Of a DNA stretch of 64,000 nucleotides, positions 52,649 through 61,170 are shown one piece after another. The notes beneath the pieces are model-generated. The model was not told where the DNA came from and made no database searches. It saw only the letters and a program-made list of their open reading frames with translations. The position numbers and the translations under genes are program-made. Origin of the DNA: Holtiella tumoricola (lineage in GTDB: Bacteria; Bacillota; Clostridia; Lachnospirales; Cellulosilyticaceae); assembly GCF_027857615.1 (NCBI RefSeq), contig NZ_JAQIFT010000045.1:1-64000 (forward strand), given 5' to 3'. Position 1 is the first letter of the stretch; the number at the start of each line of letters is the position of its first letter.

Positions 52649-52666
52649 TTTCTCACCTACCTTTCA

Positions 52667-52948
52667 TCATGTTGTAACAGTATAATTAGATAATTTATCT
52701 AGTATACCGTGTGCTATTTTATTCATATCTTTACTGTTAACAACTAGACTTCTGTTGTCGTACATATCTGATATGATTAATAGTTGTAATAAATCAGCTA
52801 ATCTCACGTAATTCTGCTCAACTTTATACCCTTCTCCAACTAATCCATCAATATAAATTTGTGATATTTCAATTAATTGTAATATGAGATTGTCATCGTC
52901 ATCGCCGTCTACTTTCGTATAATTCTTAGCCTGTTCAAGTGTCACCAT
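52667..52948 (-). CDS. Head-tail connector protein (gp6-like)
   Basis: About 93 residues from the ATG at 52948, which overlaps the end of the portal gene. The order TLEQAKNYTKVDGDDDDNLI, then LIEISQIYIDGLVGEGYK and the helix RLADLLQLLIISDMYDNRS fits the HK97 gp6/SPP1 gp15 adaptor family that sits under the portal. Its position between portal and protease is unusual; in most HK97-like phages it follows the capsid gene. Confidence 0.85.
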   Translation of the reverse strand: MVTLEQAKNYTKVDGDDDDNLILQLIEISQIYIDGLVGEGYKVEQNYVRLADLLQLLIISDMYDNRSLVVNSKDMNKIAHGILDKLSNYTVTT

Positions 52949-54179
52949 CCGTATCACCTACTCTCATTCCTCTTTGATAGCTAACTTTACCATCTAACAA
53001 ATCTTTTAGTAATACCTGACCAGAAGGCAGTGTAACAATAGGATCTCCACCAAATTTAGGTACTCCTATAATTTCTCTCGCAAAATCTAAATCATATATC
53101 CCGTTTCTGACATATGTACTAATAACTTCTGCTTGCGTTTTAGCGTCCAACCTAAGCATAATCCCTTGATTTGCCCTAATTTTCATCCCTTGCTTTCTAT
53201 CATTGGCACTTAATAATTTATAATCTAGTTCCTGCTCAATCTGTGTAATCTTGACCTGTAAGCAATCAGATAAGAATTTAATGTTATCTTGTTCCTCACT
53301 CTTTGCATTATCTCTAACAATACCAAGTTTGCTAAGTGGTACTTGTAGAGTAGTAGCAATCTCTTCTTTGCTAAGTTTTCTAAGTTCGACGAACTGTGCA
53401 TCTGCTAACGATAAATTTAATTGCGTTAAATTAAATCCACTTGGTATAGTGAAAATCTTACCAGTGCTTGAATAAATCCTATTAAATTTTTCTTGTATTT
53501 TCTTTAATTCATTCTCGTCTTTGATGTCTGATACTAATTGCACTGCTAATTTGTTTGTTAATCCATTAGAAAATAGTTTGTTTAAGTAATCTTGACTTTT
53601 AATACTTGTGTCAAGTGTATTACCAGCAACATTTCTTACTGCCTTACCTTTAATACCATCTACTGTAAAATCCCTCAAAACAACCACGTCTTTATCAAAC
53701 ACGCTACCTATCTCATTATTAGCTGACTGCCAATCCCATAGTATTTTATTATTTTTAGTACCTTTAATTAATCCAGCATCGTCTATGGTGCAATTTGTTA
53801 ACTTAACAGGATACAACCCAAGAACTTTACCTCTTGAATTCCTATTAATTAACAACCCACTAATGCCATAATGTACTGATAATGTAATAAATGTCTTAAA
53901 ACAGTCTACTGCACTCATGTATTCATTAGGTCTAAGAGCCAACATATCATAAAGATAATGATCATAAAGTATTGTTTCACCCTTTGTAGTATCTTGTTTT
54001 AGCTGAAATTTACATTTTGCTATACTTTCTGATATAATTTTTAAGCAACTAAAATATGTAGACTCTTTCATATTATCTATATTTTCATAACCATTTTCTG
54101 CTGAATAAATACTAGGCCAATCATTTACACTAACCTCACGTTGTTCATCGTTTCTTTTAAGATGTCTATCTAAAAGCAT
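52935..54179 (-). CDS. Portal protein (HK97 family)
   Basis: A 414-residue portal with PSIYSAENGYENIDNMKEST, YFSCLKIISESIAKCKFQLK, LALRPNEYMSAVDCFKTFIT, LSKEEIATTLQVPLSKLGI and LYDMLALRPNEYMSA all characteristic of the family. It forms the dodecameric DNA gate at one capsid vertex. GGTGAGAAG precedes the ATG. The tail of the gene encodes the ribosome site of the connector. Confidence 0.94.
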   Translation of the reverse strand: MLLDRHLKRNDEQREVSVNDWPSIYSAENGYENIDNMKESTYFSCLKIISESIAKCKFQLKQDTTKGETILYDHYLYDMLALRPNEYMSAVDCFKTFITLSVHYGISGLLINRNSRGKVLGLYPVKLTNCTIDDAGLIKGTKNNKILWDWQSANNEIGSVFDKDVVVLRDFTVDGIKGKAVRNVAGNTLDTSIKSQDYLNKLFSNGLTNKLAVQLVSDIKDENELKKIQEKFNRIYSSTGKIFTIPSGFNLTQLNLSLADAQFVELRKLSKEEIATTLQVPLSKLGIVRDNAKSEEQDNIKFLSDCLQVKITQIEQELDYKLLSANDRKQGMKIRANQGIMLRLDAKTQAEVISTYVRNGIYDLDFAREIIGVPKFGGDPIVTLPSGQVLLKDLLDGKVSYQRGMRVGDTDGDT

Positions 54180-54201
54180 CTTCTCACCTACCTTTCTTTA
54201 T

Positions 54202-54402
54202 TTATTTTTTAATTGATAACGACAAATAAATACTTAACGCTATCAATAAAAATGCTACGCTATACATTCCAAAAATCACATTAACCATAAAATTCGTTGC
54301 TATTAGAATGACTGTTCCCATTAAAAAAAGACTATCCAATGCAATACTCTTACAAAAAATAGCCTTCTTTAATCTATTAATTTTTTCTTTAATTGTTTTC
54401 AC
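54202..54402 (-). CDS. Small two-helix membrane protein between terminase and portal
   Basis: About 66 residues from the GTG at 54402, with GAGGTGA upstream. A basic, helical N-terminus (KTIKEKINRLKKA) is followed by two membrane segments (about 18-37 and 42-62). No family recognised. Small membrane genes are known at this spot in some prophages; an effect on DNA entry or exclusion of other phages is only a guess. Confidence 0.5.
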   Translation of the reverse strand: MKTIKEKINRLKKAIFCKSIALDSLFLMGTVILIATNFMVNVIFGMYSVAFLLIALSIYLSLSIKK

Positions 54403-54415
54403 TTTCTCACCTCTT

Positions 54416-56110
54416 CTACCAGTCCATAGCTTCAAGTGCCGAAATCGGATCATATATGCCTTCCTCCTCTATGTACAATTGATGCATACAAAATATTGTG
54501 GTGGCACACATATCAATTCTGCGTTTGTTCTTATGAGCTTTTTGTTTGTCAATCATAACATGTCCAGCTTTACCCCCACTCCCCAACGTTGCATTACTAA
54601 CGCACCAAGTTAACAGTTCATTCTTCTCATATCTTAATTTTTGATTGTATACCACTTCTTTTAGTCCTTGCGTTGGAACAGTTAGCTCTGAATAGTTTTG
54701 ATTAAGTGGTAAAACATCAAAATCTTTTGCTAAACTTTCTAACATCAGCATAAAGTTAAATCTATCTGCTACTATTATTTTTATTTTACAATTATAACGA
54801 TCCTCAATACTTCGGATATAGTCTTCAATAGGCGTTTGCTGTATTGTATTAAACCCTTTTTGTATAGTGCAATAACCACGCCTTTCCATGTCATAGTAGT
54901 CAATCTTTTCCCTACGTTCTTTCAAATTTCCATCTGGTAAAAATGCATGAGCTTTAGTATAGTACATATCATCTTCTTTACACATGATACTAACAGATGT
55001 TAAATCTAGTGCTATACTACCATCTAGTGCAACAACTACCTCTTTCCCATTAAAATTAACCTTATCAACCTCACATTTTTTCCAAAGCTTGATATCAATA
55101 TATGCCTCATCTTTGCTTTCTTGGACAAATACATTCATCGCTTTAGTTAAATACTCTCCAACTTCGCTAGGTTTTTCAAGTGCCGTTGCTCTGTCTTCTC
55201 TAATGGTATCATAGTTTTCTTCTATTCTAAGTGGATTTGCTTGATATATTCCTATATCATTCCATAAGTTTTCCTCATACGCATAATAAATTAATGCGAA
55301 GTGCCTTTCATTTGTAATAACTCCATTTAAAACCTTTCTTGAGTAATCTAAATCTTCTTCCATGATTGATCCATTAATCTCATATGCAGTTGTGGTCTTA
55401 AATATCAAGTTATTTAATACGTTCTTTTGCCCTGATTTCATAGCATTATAGTTTTCATTATCAGTAAAGTTACCTCTTTCATCTGCTACGAAAGCACTCG
55501 GACGAATGCTATTATTTTTACCTGATTCACTTACTCTTGGTTCAAAAAAACTATTAGTAATATTGCAAGTTATTCTTCCAACTTTATTTTTAGATACCTC
55601 AAACTTATTTTTTATTAGAGGGCTTGCATTAATGATTTGATGCATAATCTTCTTAATCTCAGATGCGAGTTCTTTTGTTAAACAAATACTATAAAACTCA
55701 CTAAAATCTTGTTCTGTAAGCAATAGTAATAGAAATACTATCCCTATTAAGGCTGTTTTCGCATTCTTGCGGGCAATAAATAAAGTATTATCATTATATC
55801 TAAATTTATAAGATTTATCTTTAAATCTCCACCCAAAGACGTTTGTAATAAAAAAACACTGAAAATCTGCTAGGTTTTCTAACACTTGCTTGCCCTCTAC
55901 AAATCCTGTTGCAAAATTAAATAGTTCTAATAACTCATTTATGTACTCTAATTCATCTTCGTCAAAATAATATGGAAAATCTTCTTCATATTGTCTATTA
56001 CGATAATCATTTAAGAATATCTCACACTGCTTTTGTACTTCCCAGGTTGTAATCTCTTTATTATTTATTACATTTTCAGCATATCGAATTGATCTATCTA
56101 ACAATATCAT
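54416..56110 (-). CDS. Terminase large subunit
   Basis: A 564-residue packaging motor (Terminase_1 type). ATPase part: Walker A-like LFIARKNAKTALIG, Walker B region SAFVADERGNF and the coupling segment IFKTTTAYEINGS. Nuclease part: VVVALDGSIALDLTSVSIM with the first metal-binding Asp, IKIIVADRFNFML with the second and the end region GHVMIDKQKAHKNKRRIDMC. It overlaps the small subunit by four bases. It cuts and pumps DNA into the prohead. Confidence 0.95.
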   Translation of the reverse strand: MILLDRSIRYAENVINNKEITTWEVQKQCEIFLNDYRNRQYEEDFPYYFDEDELEYINELLELFNFATGFVEGKQVLENLADFQCFFITNVFGWRFKDKSYKFRYNDNTLFIARKNAKTALIGIVFLLLLLTEQDFSEFYSICLTKELASEIKKIMHQIINASPLIKNKFEVSKNKVGRITCNITNSFFEPRVSESGKNNSIRPSAFVADERGNFTDNENYNAMKSGQKNVLNNLIFKTTTAYEINGSIMEEDLDYSRKVLNGVITNERHFALIYYAYEENLWNDIGIYQANPLRIEENYDTIREDRATALEKPSEVGEYLTKAMNVFVQESKDEAYIDIKLWKKCEVDKVNFNGKEVVVALDGSIALDLTSVSIMCKEDDMYYTKAHAFLPDGNLKERREKIDYYDMERRGYCTIQKGFNTIQQTPIEDYIRSIEDRYNCKIKIIVADRFNFMLMLESLAKDFDVLPLNQNYSELTVPTQGLKEVVYNQKLRYEKNELLTWCVSNATLGSGGKAGHVMIDKQKAHKNKRRIDMCATTIFCMHQLYIEEEGIYDPISALEAMDW

Positions 56111-56610
56111 CCTACATCACTTCGATTCAGCTTCTTATCTCTTAAGATTTTCAACAATGGATCTTCATTATTTTTCTTTGTATTTGCGTTAATTACACTT
56201 AACCTAGCTCTTGCACTAGGACTTAGCCCTAATTCCATACAACATTTATTGAAAATCGCATTATAATCTTTATAGATAGTAGATGCAGGATTGCGTTGTA
56301 AACTTCCATCTGATTTCTCGATTACTAATCCATGTTTTTTAATAAGTTTGTTAGCTTCTTGCATCTTCACAATTGAATCCACTGTCGCTTCTAACATAGT
56401 CACATCTAAATTATTCAATATTCCACTTGCTCTAAGTTCCTCAACCAAAAACGTATATAAGGATTTCTCTTTATTTGAAAGGTGCTTAGGTGGTTCATAT
56501 ACCAGATCACTATTGCCTTTCAACTTTTCTTCTTCAACTTTTCGTTTTTCAACTTCTTCTTTTCCTATTTTACCAGTTGCTAACTCTGTTGGTTTGCTAT
56601 GTCTAGCCAC
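56107..56610 (-). CDS. Terminase small subunit (P27 family)
   Basis: A 167-residue protein. The charged N-terminus (KIGKEEVEKRKVEEEKLKGN) is followed by LVYEPPKHLSNKEKSLYTFL, LNNLDVTMLEATVDSIVKMQ and the C-terminal NKCCMELGLSPSARARL, which is the family signature. Begins with GTG (GAGG ten bases upstream). It recognises the packaging site; an HNH nuclease gene lies 154 bases upstream, as in many cos phages. Confidence 0.92.
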   Translation of the reverse strand: MARHSKPTELATGKIGKEEVEKRKVEEEKLKGNSDLVYEPPKHLSNKEKSLYTFLVEELRASGILNNLDVTMLEATVDSIVKMQEANKLIKKHGLVIEKSDGSLQRNPASTIYKDYNAIFNKCCMELGLSPSARARLSVINANTKKNNEDPLLKILRDKKLNRSDVG

Positions 56611-56764
56611 TTCATCACATCCTCTCTATAAATGATAACTATTATCTAAAACTTTCCATTTTGGCAATAATTTTAACCGTGACTCCCTCTTGGGTTCCCA
56701 TTATACTTCAAAAAGGTTTCACATCCTCCCCCACTTGTAACAAAAAAGGCATAGACCTATTCAT

Positions 56765-57205
56765 CTACACCTCATACAATTCTTTGTATTTATTTACTAT
56801 ACTAATCAGCTTTTCTATCTTATCTTGAGTATAATCTGGATGTTGCTTGCTGTGGCAATCATGACAAAGAGGAATCAGCAACTCTTCATTTAATCGTTCT
56901 TCCCATCCTACATCAGTCTTAATCTCATATATATGATGTGTAACATCGCAATTAACTAGAACACCTTCTTCTATTAAGCACATTGCACACAAATCATTAT
57001 AGTTTCTTTTAACATGCTCAGTCATCCTAACCCATTCCCTGCTATGATAAAAAGAATCATACTTCTTATTGTCATCTGACTTTCTAACATATCTATCATA
57101 GTGTTGTCGCCTTACCTGTTTAGCTTTCTCATAACCACCACATGTACACTCTTTTCCGTACTCATACTTCTTTCTGCAATATGGGCATATTTTATACATT
57201 GACAT
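56765..57205 (-). CDS. HNH endonuclease
   Basis: A 146-residue nuclease. An N-terminal zinc ribbon (CPYCRKKYEYGKECTCGG) precedes the HNH core with CAMCLIEEGVLVNCDVTHHI and LIPLCHDCHSKQHP. HNH proteins beside terminase genes are needed for cos cleavage in HK97-like phages. GAGGTGA lies 8 bases before the ATG. It overlaps the GIY-YIG gene upstream by 14 bases. A weak hairpin with a T run follows near 56745. Confidence 0.92.
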   Translation of the reverse strand: MSMYKICPYCRKKYEYGKECTCGGYEKAKQVRRQHYDRYVRKSDDNKKYDSFYHSREWVRMTEHVKRNYNDLCAMCLIEEGVLVNCDVTHHIYEIKTDVGWEERLNEELLIPLCHDCHSKQHPDYTQDKIEKLISIVNKYKELYEV

Positions 57206-57566
57206 TTGAGATCACCTCTAATAATTTTCTAGCTAAATCCTTATCTATCAATCTCATGTTATAAGCACATTTTGTTCTACTCATATTGAATACCTTATTG
57301 CAAATTGGTCTAAGCACAGAAGTAACTATATACTCAAGCACATAACGATTAATCAAAGTTTCTTCACATCTCATAACCACATCGTAACCAATTGCATTTC
57401 TACTTTCATATTCATTCTGTAGCTTTTTATTTTTGTGAGTACCATTGCTTAAGTCTTTTTGATGTTGACCAAACCTAATTAAAGGCTCTTTACATGTAGA
57501 ACCAACGTAAAGAACCTCATCTGTTTCTAAATCATAAATCTTATAAATTGTTGTCATACTACTCAT
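57192..57566 (-). CDS. GIY-YIG nuclease domain protein
   Basis: About 124 residues from the ATG at 57566, next to the stop of the preceding gene. TTIYKIYDLETDEVLYVGST corresponds to the GIY and YIG strands, followed by RFGQHQKDLSNGTHKNKK with the conserved Arg and by an ENxxI-like YVLEYIVTSVLRP. It is one of two GIY-YIG genes here; it could be a free-standing homing nuclease or part of phage DNA processing. Confidence 0.75.
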   Translation of the reverse strand: MSSMTTIYKIYDLETDEVLYVGSTCKEPLIRFGQHQKDLSNGTHKNKKLQNEYESRNAIGYDVVMRCEETLINRYVLEYIVTSVLRPICNKVFNMSRTKCAYNMRLIDKDLARKLLEVISNVNV

Positions 57567-57867
57567 CAACTCTCTTAATCTTATAATATTTAACTGGTAC
57601 AACATCCTCTAATGGCTTTAAGAACTCTACCAATAAGTTATCTTCCCATCCATCGTATAAAATTCTGATCTCTTCTATTTTATTCAAGTCACACTGTGGC
57701 ACCACGTTCACCCCAAGCAAGTCAAACAACTCATAATGTACGTCGTGTCCATCAAAAACATGTATATATCCATTCTTTTTAATAATACTCAGTTGTTCAA
57801 TTCTATTTATCAGCTTATTATATTGCTCAATACTTTTCTTAGCCTCATTATACTCTAAAATATCCAT
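57559..57867 (-). CDS. Small phage protein of unknown function
   Basis: A 102-residue soluble protein with a helical N-terminal half (EYNEAKKSIEQYNKLINRIE) and mixed remainder (YDGWEDNLLVEFLKPLEDVV). No family recognised. AAGGGG precedes the ATG, which overlaps the stop of the previous gene by one base. Part of a tightly packed set of small early/middle genes. Confidence 0.55.
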   Translation of the reverse strand: MDILEYNEAKKSIEQYNKLINRIEQLSIIKKNGYIHVFDGHDVHYELFDLLGVNVVPQCDLNKIEEIRILYDGWEDNLLVEFLKPLEDVVPVKYYKIKRVDE

Positions 57868-58136
57868 TATCTATTTCCCCTTTCACTTCTACACATCTTC
57901 TTTAAGCAACTAAAAAGATGGTTATAGCTAACTAGATCAACCATAACCACCGCCTCTTCTTTTACCACCTTATCAAAATATCCAACCAACTCTTCAACCC
58001 TTCTATCATCGAATTGATACCACAAGAAATTATCTTTGTTATAAAAATCTATATATTGTCTTACTGAACATTCATTTGGTTCTACTCTAAGCGAATATAG
58101 CGCATATGCTACACTACCCGTATTTTTGCTAATCAT
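57867..58136 (-). CDS. Small phage protein of unknown function
   Basis: An 89-residue protein rich in aromatic and acidic residues (RQYIDFYNKDNFLWYQFDDR, RVEELVGYFDKVVKEEAVVM). No family recognised. GGGGAG lies 6 bases before the ATG. Confidence 0.55.
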   Translation of the reverse strand: MISKNTGSVAYALYSLRVEPNECSVRQYIDFYNKDNFLWYQFDDRRVEELVGYFDKVVKEEAVVMVDLVSYNHLFSCLKKMCRSERGNR

Positions 58137-58138
58137 AT

Positions 58139-58318
58139 CTATTTCTCCCCTCTATTTGTACGTCTTTCAATTAATAATCTAATGGAGCACAGCATAATGA
58201 TTACTCTTAACATTACTAGATTAATAGTAATCACACCTCCATATGCTGATAACGCAATACCTATTAATTGCAAAATAATCATAAATATATCCACAACATC
58301 AAGTATATTAATTTTCAT
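58139..58318 (-). CDS. 59-residue membrane protein
   Basis: A short gene: MKINILDVVDIFMIILQLIG followed by IALSAYGGVITINLVMLRVI and a basic end (ERRTNRGEK). It has one or two membrane segments. GAGGGG lies about 11 bases before the ATG, and its stop codon is two bases before the next gene's ATG; its own last codons supply that gene's ribosome site. The tight packing makes it likely to be real. Confidence 0.55.
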   Translation of the reverse strand: MKINILDVVDIFMIILQLIGIALSAYGGVITINLVMLRVIIMLCSIRLLIERRTNRGEK

Positions 58319-58321
58319 ATC

Positions 58322-58870
58322 TTACTCTACCCCTCTCATTTTTTGACCATTTGCAATCTTAATAATGTGTCCCACTGATACCATATACTTTTCAGCTAGT
58401 TCATTTGCCACGTCTCTTTTAACACCGTGATCTGCTGAGTTATACGTCTCTCTTATGTATCTAACGTCATCTTCACTCTTAATTTTCGCATTACCATTTC
58501 TAATTCCAGCCTGACTTTGTTTCATTTTGCTAGTATCAGCGACCTTATGACGACCAGCTTTATGTTGTTGCTTGTTTACAAGTGTCCATCCATCTACACG
58601 TTTAACGTAATTAAAGTAATCCATTTCTAGCTCTGCTAAATCTTCATCACTTATACTGTTTGCTACTACTTCTAATATTTCAAATTTAATTCTATTAGGA
58701 TCATCATTCCATGCTTCTTGAAAATATGGATGAGTACCCTTTCTTAATCTAGCCATATTGTTAGACCATCTTTTAGCGATCCCTTTAGCGCTACCTACAT
58801 ACACTTCACCAGTAATCACATCTTCAATTTTATAAACACCTGTTACAACGCCTTTAATTTTATTAATCAT
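58322..58870 (-). CDS. GIY-YIG homing endonuclease-like protein with C-terminal HTH
   Basis: About 182 residues. The GIY-YIG nuclease domain (1-95) shows GVYKIEDVITGEVYVGSAKG, then RWSNNMARLRKGTHPYFQEA with the conserved Arg, and LAELEMDYFNYV with the metal-binding Glu. The C-terminal half contains NUMOD-like repeats (KMKQSQAGIRNGNAKI) and an HTH (ELAEKYMVSVGHIIKIANGQ), the layout of SegA/I-TevI-type free-standing homing nucleases. The start is probably the ATG at 58870. Confidence 0.85.
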   Translation of the reverse strand: MINKIKGVVTGVYKIEDVITGEVYVGSAKGIAKRWSNNMARLRKGTHPYFQEAWNDDPNRIKFEILEVVANSISDEDLAELEMDYFNYVKRVDGWTLVNKQQHKAGRHKVADTSKMKQSQAGIRNGNAKIKSEDDVRYIRETYNSADHGVKRDVANELAEKYMVSVGHIIKIANGQKMRGVE

Positions 58871-58939
58871 TCCTACCATCACCTTTCTAATTCTCCATTT
58901 GTATTTTTATAGTTTCGTATTGTTTATTGCATCAAAAAA

Positions 58940-58963
58940 GGCCACCTCTACTAAAAGGCAGCC
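58940..58963 (-). terminator. Terminator after the small membrane gene
   Basis: Minus-strand GGCTGCC and GGTGGCC form a 7-base stem with two G-U pairs, followed by TTTTTTG. Confidence 0.65.
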
Positions 58964-58989
58964 AACATTTCTATATATAGTTTCCCATT

Positions 58990-59136
58990 CTATTTGTTGT
59001 ACTTGTCGAATAATACATTGCTTATTTTTATTCCCATAAATACTATTGCAAGTGTAATAATCAACCACGTAGGCATTGATATTACTCCACACATCATAAT
59101 TAGATTGAACCACCAACTATTTAACATTTGCTCCAT
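58990..59136 (-). CDS. Small single-pass membrane protein
   Basis: About 48 residues from the ATG at 59136, with AAAGGTGATG upstream. Segment LNSWWFNLIMMCGVISMPTW followed by LIITLAIVFMGIKI spans the membrane, and the end is charged (LFDKYNK). No family recognised. A terminator follows. The overlapping frame at 58907-59116 has no ribosome site and lacks sensible composition. Confidence 0.45.
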   Translation of the reverse strand: MEQMLNSWWFNLIMMCGVISMPTWLIITLAIVFMGIKISNVLFDKYNK

Positions 59137-59266
59137 TCTTATCATCACCTTTCTTAATTTTATAATTTTCATCTAGCTGTTTAATCATTTCTTCCTTCGG
59201 AGGACACCTCGTTTCATGGTATCGTCAACCGACAATTTTGGTTTCTCTTAAATTTGAGCATAAAAA

Positions 59267-59289
59267 AGACACCCTATAATAAAGTGTCT
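59267..59289 (-). terminator. Terminator after the ParB-like HTH gene
   Basis: Minus-strand AGACAC and GTGTCT form a 6-base stem with a loop of 11 bases, followed by TTTTTTA. Confidence 0.65.
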
Positions 59290-59297
59290 CTATCCAT

Positions 59298-59738
59298 TCA
59301 GTATTCATATATCATTAGCAAGTTCTTCCTGACGGAACGATTCGTTCTGTTTGCCTCTTTCTTAGCGACTTCATTTTGCTTGATAAATTTCTCCTGTTCT
59401 TCTTCTGTCATACTTGTAATAATTTTTAATGCCACAGTAGGTTTAATTGTTCCTGTTTCCAACATATCTTGAATTTCTGGTGATGATTCAGCTAATTTTT
59501 TGTAATTAATTAGCATTTGTGGTGTCATACCAATATCGTTAGCTATATCCCGCTGTGTTTTTGGAGCTTTAAAATTATTTGAAAGCTCCTCTTCTTTTAT
59601 GTATTGATTTCCCCTGAATGATGATCCTCCATTTCTAATGCCATAAATTCTCTCCAGCTCAATAATACATCTACCTAACTTAATTGGATTTGGATTACCA
59701 ATACCACGTTGTTTTAAATTAGTATCAATCAAAGACAA
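59298..59738 (-). CDS. ParB/KorB-type helix-turn-helix protein lacking the nuclease domain
   Basis: A 146-residue protein. LGRCIIELERIYGIRNG, KTQRDIANDIGMTPQMLINY (HTH) and SPEIQDMLETGTIKPTVALK, then MTEEEQEKFIKQNEVAKKEA, correspond to the central DNA-binding part of ParB-like proteins. The N-terminal CTP/nuclease domain is missing and no C-terminal dimer domain is clear. It starts at TTG, five bases after GGAG. It could regulate transcription or segregate the element's DNA. It lies directly downstream of a 400-base non-coding stretch. Confidence 0.7.
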   Translation of the reverse strand: MSLIDTNLKQRGIGNPNPIKLGRCIIELERIYGIRNGGSSFRGNQYIKEEELSNNFKAPKTQRDIANDIGMTPQMLINYKKLAESSPEIQDMLETGTIKPTVALKIITSMTEEEQEKFIKQNEVAKKEANRTNRSVRKNLLMIYEY

Positions 59739-59954
59739 ATCGTCTCCGAGTTTTGAACACCATGAATGTAGCCTGTCTGAATGGCTATACTTGATACTTC
59801 GAATACTTCAAGGTAGTTAGGCTGCAAACAAGTTGCAACCCTACATCCATCTATTCCACTACGTTTCATATCTGTCTGTGCATATGCGAGTCAAACTTTT
59901 TATTTGTTACTGGCTAATTATTTATAAATATTCTGACTAATATCCAAATTGTTA

Positions 59955-59984
59955 TTGACATTCCTGTATCACTAATGGTATACT
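59955..59984 (+). promoter_or_regulatory. Consensus plus-strand promoter in the prophage non-coding region
   Basis: TTGACA (59955-59960) and TATACT (59979-59984) with an 18-base spacer face right, against all neighbouring genes. No plus-strand coding frame with a ribosome site follows. It may drive a regulatory RNA or an origin transcript towards the direct repeats at 60075-60130. Confidence 0.6.
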
Positions 59985-60074
59985 CAATCTATAGTCAAAT
60001 ATGGTGGGTTAGTCTGTAATACCAAGAGAGAACTTTTTCATTAAACCTTTGTCTATCAAGGCATTGGCTTATTT

Positions 60075-60130
60075 TTTTGTCCATAAAATGTCTAGTTTTT
60101 AGCCGTTTTGTCCATAAAATGTCTAGTTTT
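60075..60130. repeat. Two iteron-like direct repeats after the Rep-like gene
   Basis: The unit TTTTGTCCATAAAATGTC continuing with TAGTTTT occurs twice (60075-60100 and 60106-60130) without a mismatch over 25 bases, with a 31-base period, which is close to three helical turns. It begins five bases beyond the stop codon of the winged-helix Rep-like gene. I found no further copy in the window. Rep-binding iterons and phage promoter elements are both possible. Confidence 0.7.
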
Positions 60131-60135
60131 AAATA

Positions 60136-61026
60136 CTACGAAACCATATATCCAAAGTCTGCCATTAGTATTTTCAACTCATTTACTTGATTTGTTGTTC
60201 CGGCATAATAAATAGCAGGGTTTACTTTAATTACAGAACCAGCACTTCTTTTTGTGATTGCAATTACATCTTTACCACCTATTTTTAACTGTAACAATTC
60301 TTTTTCTAATCTTTTAGATTTAGTCTTATCATATCCAACCAAATCGCATACACCCTTCATATTCATAGCAACAACTTCTTCATAATTTTCTTCACTCACA
60401 TCACTTACTGTAACGACATTATACTTTAGATTTATGTATGGTAATAATGCAAATAAACAATAAAGCCTTCTATGTTGTTTTGCAGAACATTGATTATACA
60501 GTTCTCTAATCCCTTGATCAAATACTCTAGTATAATTACCTATATTATCTTTACTTTTCCCAACTTCACCTTTTATAGCATATTCATTATTGATTATATA
60601 TCCACCATTACACTCAATGATTAATTTATTTTCTAAAAGAATAGATATTGTTTCCGCAAACTCAGACTTACCTAGTTTTAGGATAGATGCTATCTCTTTC
60701 TTAGTAAGCTTATTTTTGTGAGTGGATTTATCGTCAACTAGAAAACAATCTTCATAATTCATATAGCTACACAGATATAAGAATCTAGTTTTCATTTGGC
60801 AAGGTATGTCTACACTCTTTAGTTTTGTAAAAAAGTGTGAGTAGTAGCTGCCAAAATATGTATCTCTGATAATATTAAATTCATCTTTTCTTGCCGTGTA
60901 GTCCTTCTCTTTTTGTACTGTTAGAACGTCATATACATTTTCCTCATATTGTACTGTTTTACCAGTGAGTTTACTCGTTTTGGTTACTGTATTAACGTCT
61001 ATTGGTTTGCTATTATATTTGCCCAT
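60136..61026 (-). CDS. Winged-helix replication-initiator-like protein
   Basis: A 296-residue protein. Residues 50-175 include FFTKLKSVDIPCQMKTRFLY, KNKLTKKEIASILKLGKSEF and SILLENKLIIECNGGYIINN, a winged-helix DNA-binding domain like those of plasmid Rep or phage replication proteins. A second similar unit (MKGVCDLVGYDKTKSKRLEK, LLQLKIGGKDVIAI) lies near the C-terminus, as in two-winged-helix initiators. GGAGATGG precedes the ATG. Iteron-like repeats follow the gene. Initiator function is inferred. Confidence 0.6.
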   Translation of the reverse strand: MGKYNSKPIDVNTVTKTSKLTGKTVQYEENVYDVLTVQKEKDYTARKDEFNIIRDTYFGSYYSHFFTKLKSVDIPCQMKTRFLYLCSYMNYEDCFLVDDKSTHKNKLTKKEIASILKLGKSEFAETISILLENKLIIECNGGYIINNEYAIKGEVGKSKDNIGNYTRVFDQGIRELYNQCSAKQHRRLYCLFALLPYINLKYNVVTVSDVSEENYEEVVAMNMKGVCDLVGYDKTKSKRLEKELLQLKIGGKDVIAITKRSAGSVIKVNPAIYYAGTTNQVNELKILMADFGYMVS

Positions 61027-61170
61027 GTTACCATCTCCATTCTAATTTATTTGTAACAGCACCACCCTTATTAAATATGGGAGGTGCATACTATGTATAT
61101 CTGAATAAATGCAACACTCTACAAGATGCTCATATATTGAACACCTCACACAATGCTGCATTTGGATCTA

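Noticed and set aside
58907..59116. A 69-codon frame overlapping the small membrane gene
   Set aside because: It has no ribosome site, runs through a terminator hairpin, and the alternative frame gives a plausible membrane protein with a ribosome site.
59729..59869. A 46-codon minus-strand frame upstream of the ParB-like gene
   Set aside because: It has no ribosome binding site and no recognisable features; it lies in a probable control region and overlaps the ParB-like start.
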